Part shown: positions 63,656-64,000 of the stretch, piece after piece
Layout: every line of letters starts with the position of its first letter
Position numbering within the stretch: position 1 is the first letter of the stretch
Assembly (NCBI RefSeq): GCF_963966145.1
Contig: NC_091046.1
Coordinates: 18,042,001 to 18,106,000, forward strand
Direction: 5' to 3'
DNA: 64,000 bases
Origin: Tenebrio molitor
Lineage: Eukaryota; Arthropoda; Insecta; Coleoptera; Tenebrionidae
Position numbers and translations under genes: made by a program
The notes under the pieces: model-generated
The model's database searches: none
Seen by the model: the letters and a program-made list of their open reading frames with translations, nothing else
Told to the model about the DNA's origin: nothing

Positions 63656-64000
63656 AAATTTTTGTACATTTTTTCATTTTTAGTTGGATTTTGAACACGT
63701 AGTGGTAAATTTCTGCAAAAACTTAGTAATAAATTCATTTGGTAATTTTGTGTATGACACCGTGTTCTAAATTTTCTCTAAAATTTACTACTAAATTTTC
63801 TGTAAAAAATGTACATATAATAACGTATTTGAACAAAGCAGTATATACCTAGATATTTTACTAACCTACTTAATTATTGAACAAATTAGTAATGTTTTAA
63901 ACATAAGGGAATATTTATTTTGTCCACGATAAAATTAGCTTTCTTATTGAAACGAGAATATATCAGACATGGAAAATCATTAACATTTCGACGCATAATG
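63656..64000. other. No recognised gene
   Basis: AT-rich end of the window. AAATTTWCT words recur around 63700-63800 (TAAATTTTCTCTAAAATTTA), echoing 63296-63320, but no element border is clear. Confidence 0.4.

Noticed and set aside
1..64000. CRISPR arrays, riboswitches, operons and ribosome binding sites
   Set aside because: Nothing of the kind was seen. Introns, TATA promoters and transposon types show a eukaryotic nuclear genome.

Overview
This is AT-rich eukaryotic DNA from an insect, most likely a beetle. The evidence is a set of alanine/valine-rich secreted cuticular proteins that all begin MFKL, TATA promoters with arthropod-type initiators, short spliced introns, tRNA-headed SINEs and very many TA-flanked Tc1/mariner-type elements. 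No prokaryotic operons, CRISPR arrays, rRNA genes or intact tRNA genes were seen. The beetle assignment is inference from protein style, not from a database match.

Genes. Five small cuticular protein genes are spread over the first 34 kb: 6167-6526 (minus), 11533-11835, 23295-23567, 28769-29926 and 33900-34244 (all plus). Four lack introns and share a 5' UTR word, ACACAGACCT. The fifth keeps a phase-0 intron exactly after the codons for MFKL. The first two are head-to-head duplicates whose 5' halves are nearly identical while their 3' halves have drifted, as expected from gene conversion. The other clear host gene, at 53186-55524, has four exons and encodes a coiled-coil protein of about 614 residues that I cannot name. 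One of its introns is best explained as GC-AG.

Mobile DNA. Most of the rest is layered transposon debris. There are about 25 short terminal-inverted-repeat elements (MITEs) with TA target duplications, at least three long-armed foldback elements, two SINE-like tRNA heads, and several Tc1-like transposases. A nearly full-length Tc1 element lies at 50442-51925. Its sister at 58721-63293 is split by a second element (60002-63073, 5-bp target duplication), which is itself split by a third (61771-63003, TA duplication). A longer relative of the middle element lies at 39935-43694 and preserves the empty site of the third. This noncoding 3.5-kb class may be a giant solo LTR, but that is unproven.

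Layout. 0-5 kb: MITEs, a recombinase-like fragment and a SINE. 6-12 kb: two duplicated cuticle genes separated by MITEs. 12-22 kb: MITEs, Tc1 remnants, a tRNA-like SINE head and a foldback element. 23-34 kb: three cuticle genes with interleaved inverted repeats between them. 34-39 kb: a chain of MITEs. 38.4-44 kb: a large inverted-arm structure holding a decayed protein-coding fragment and the 3.76-kb element. 45-50 kb: more MITEs and mostly empty sequence. 50-58.5 kb: the coiled-coil gene boxed in by Tc1, MITE and foldback copies. 58.7-63.3 kb: the three-level nest.

I did all alignments by eye. Element borders are usually good to a few bases where a TA duplication is given, and looser elsewhere.
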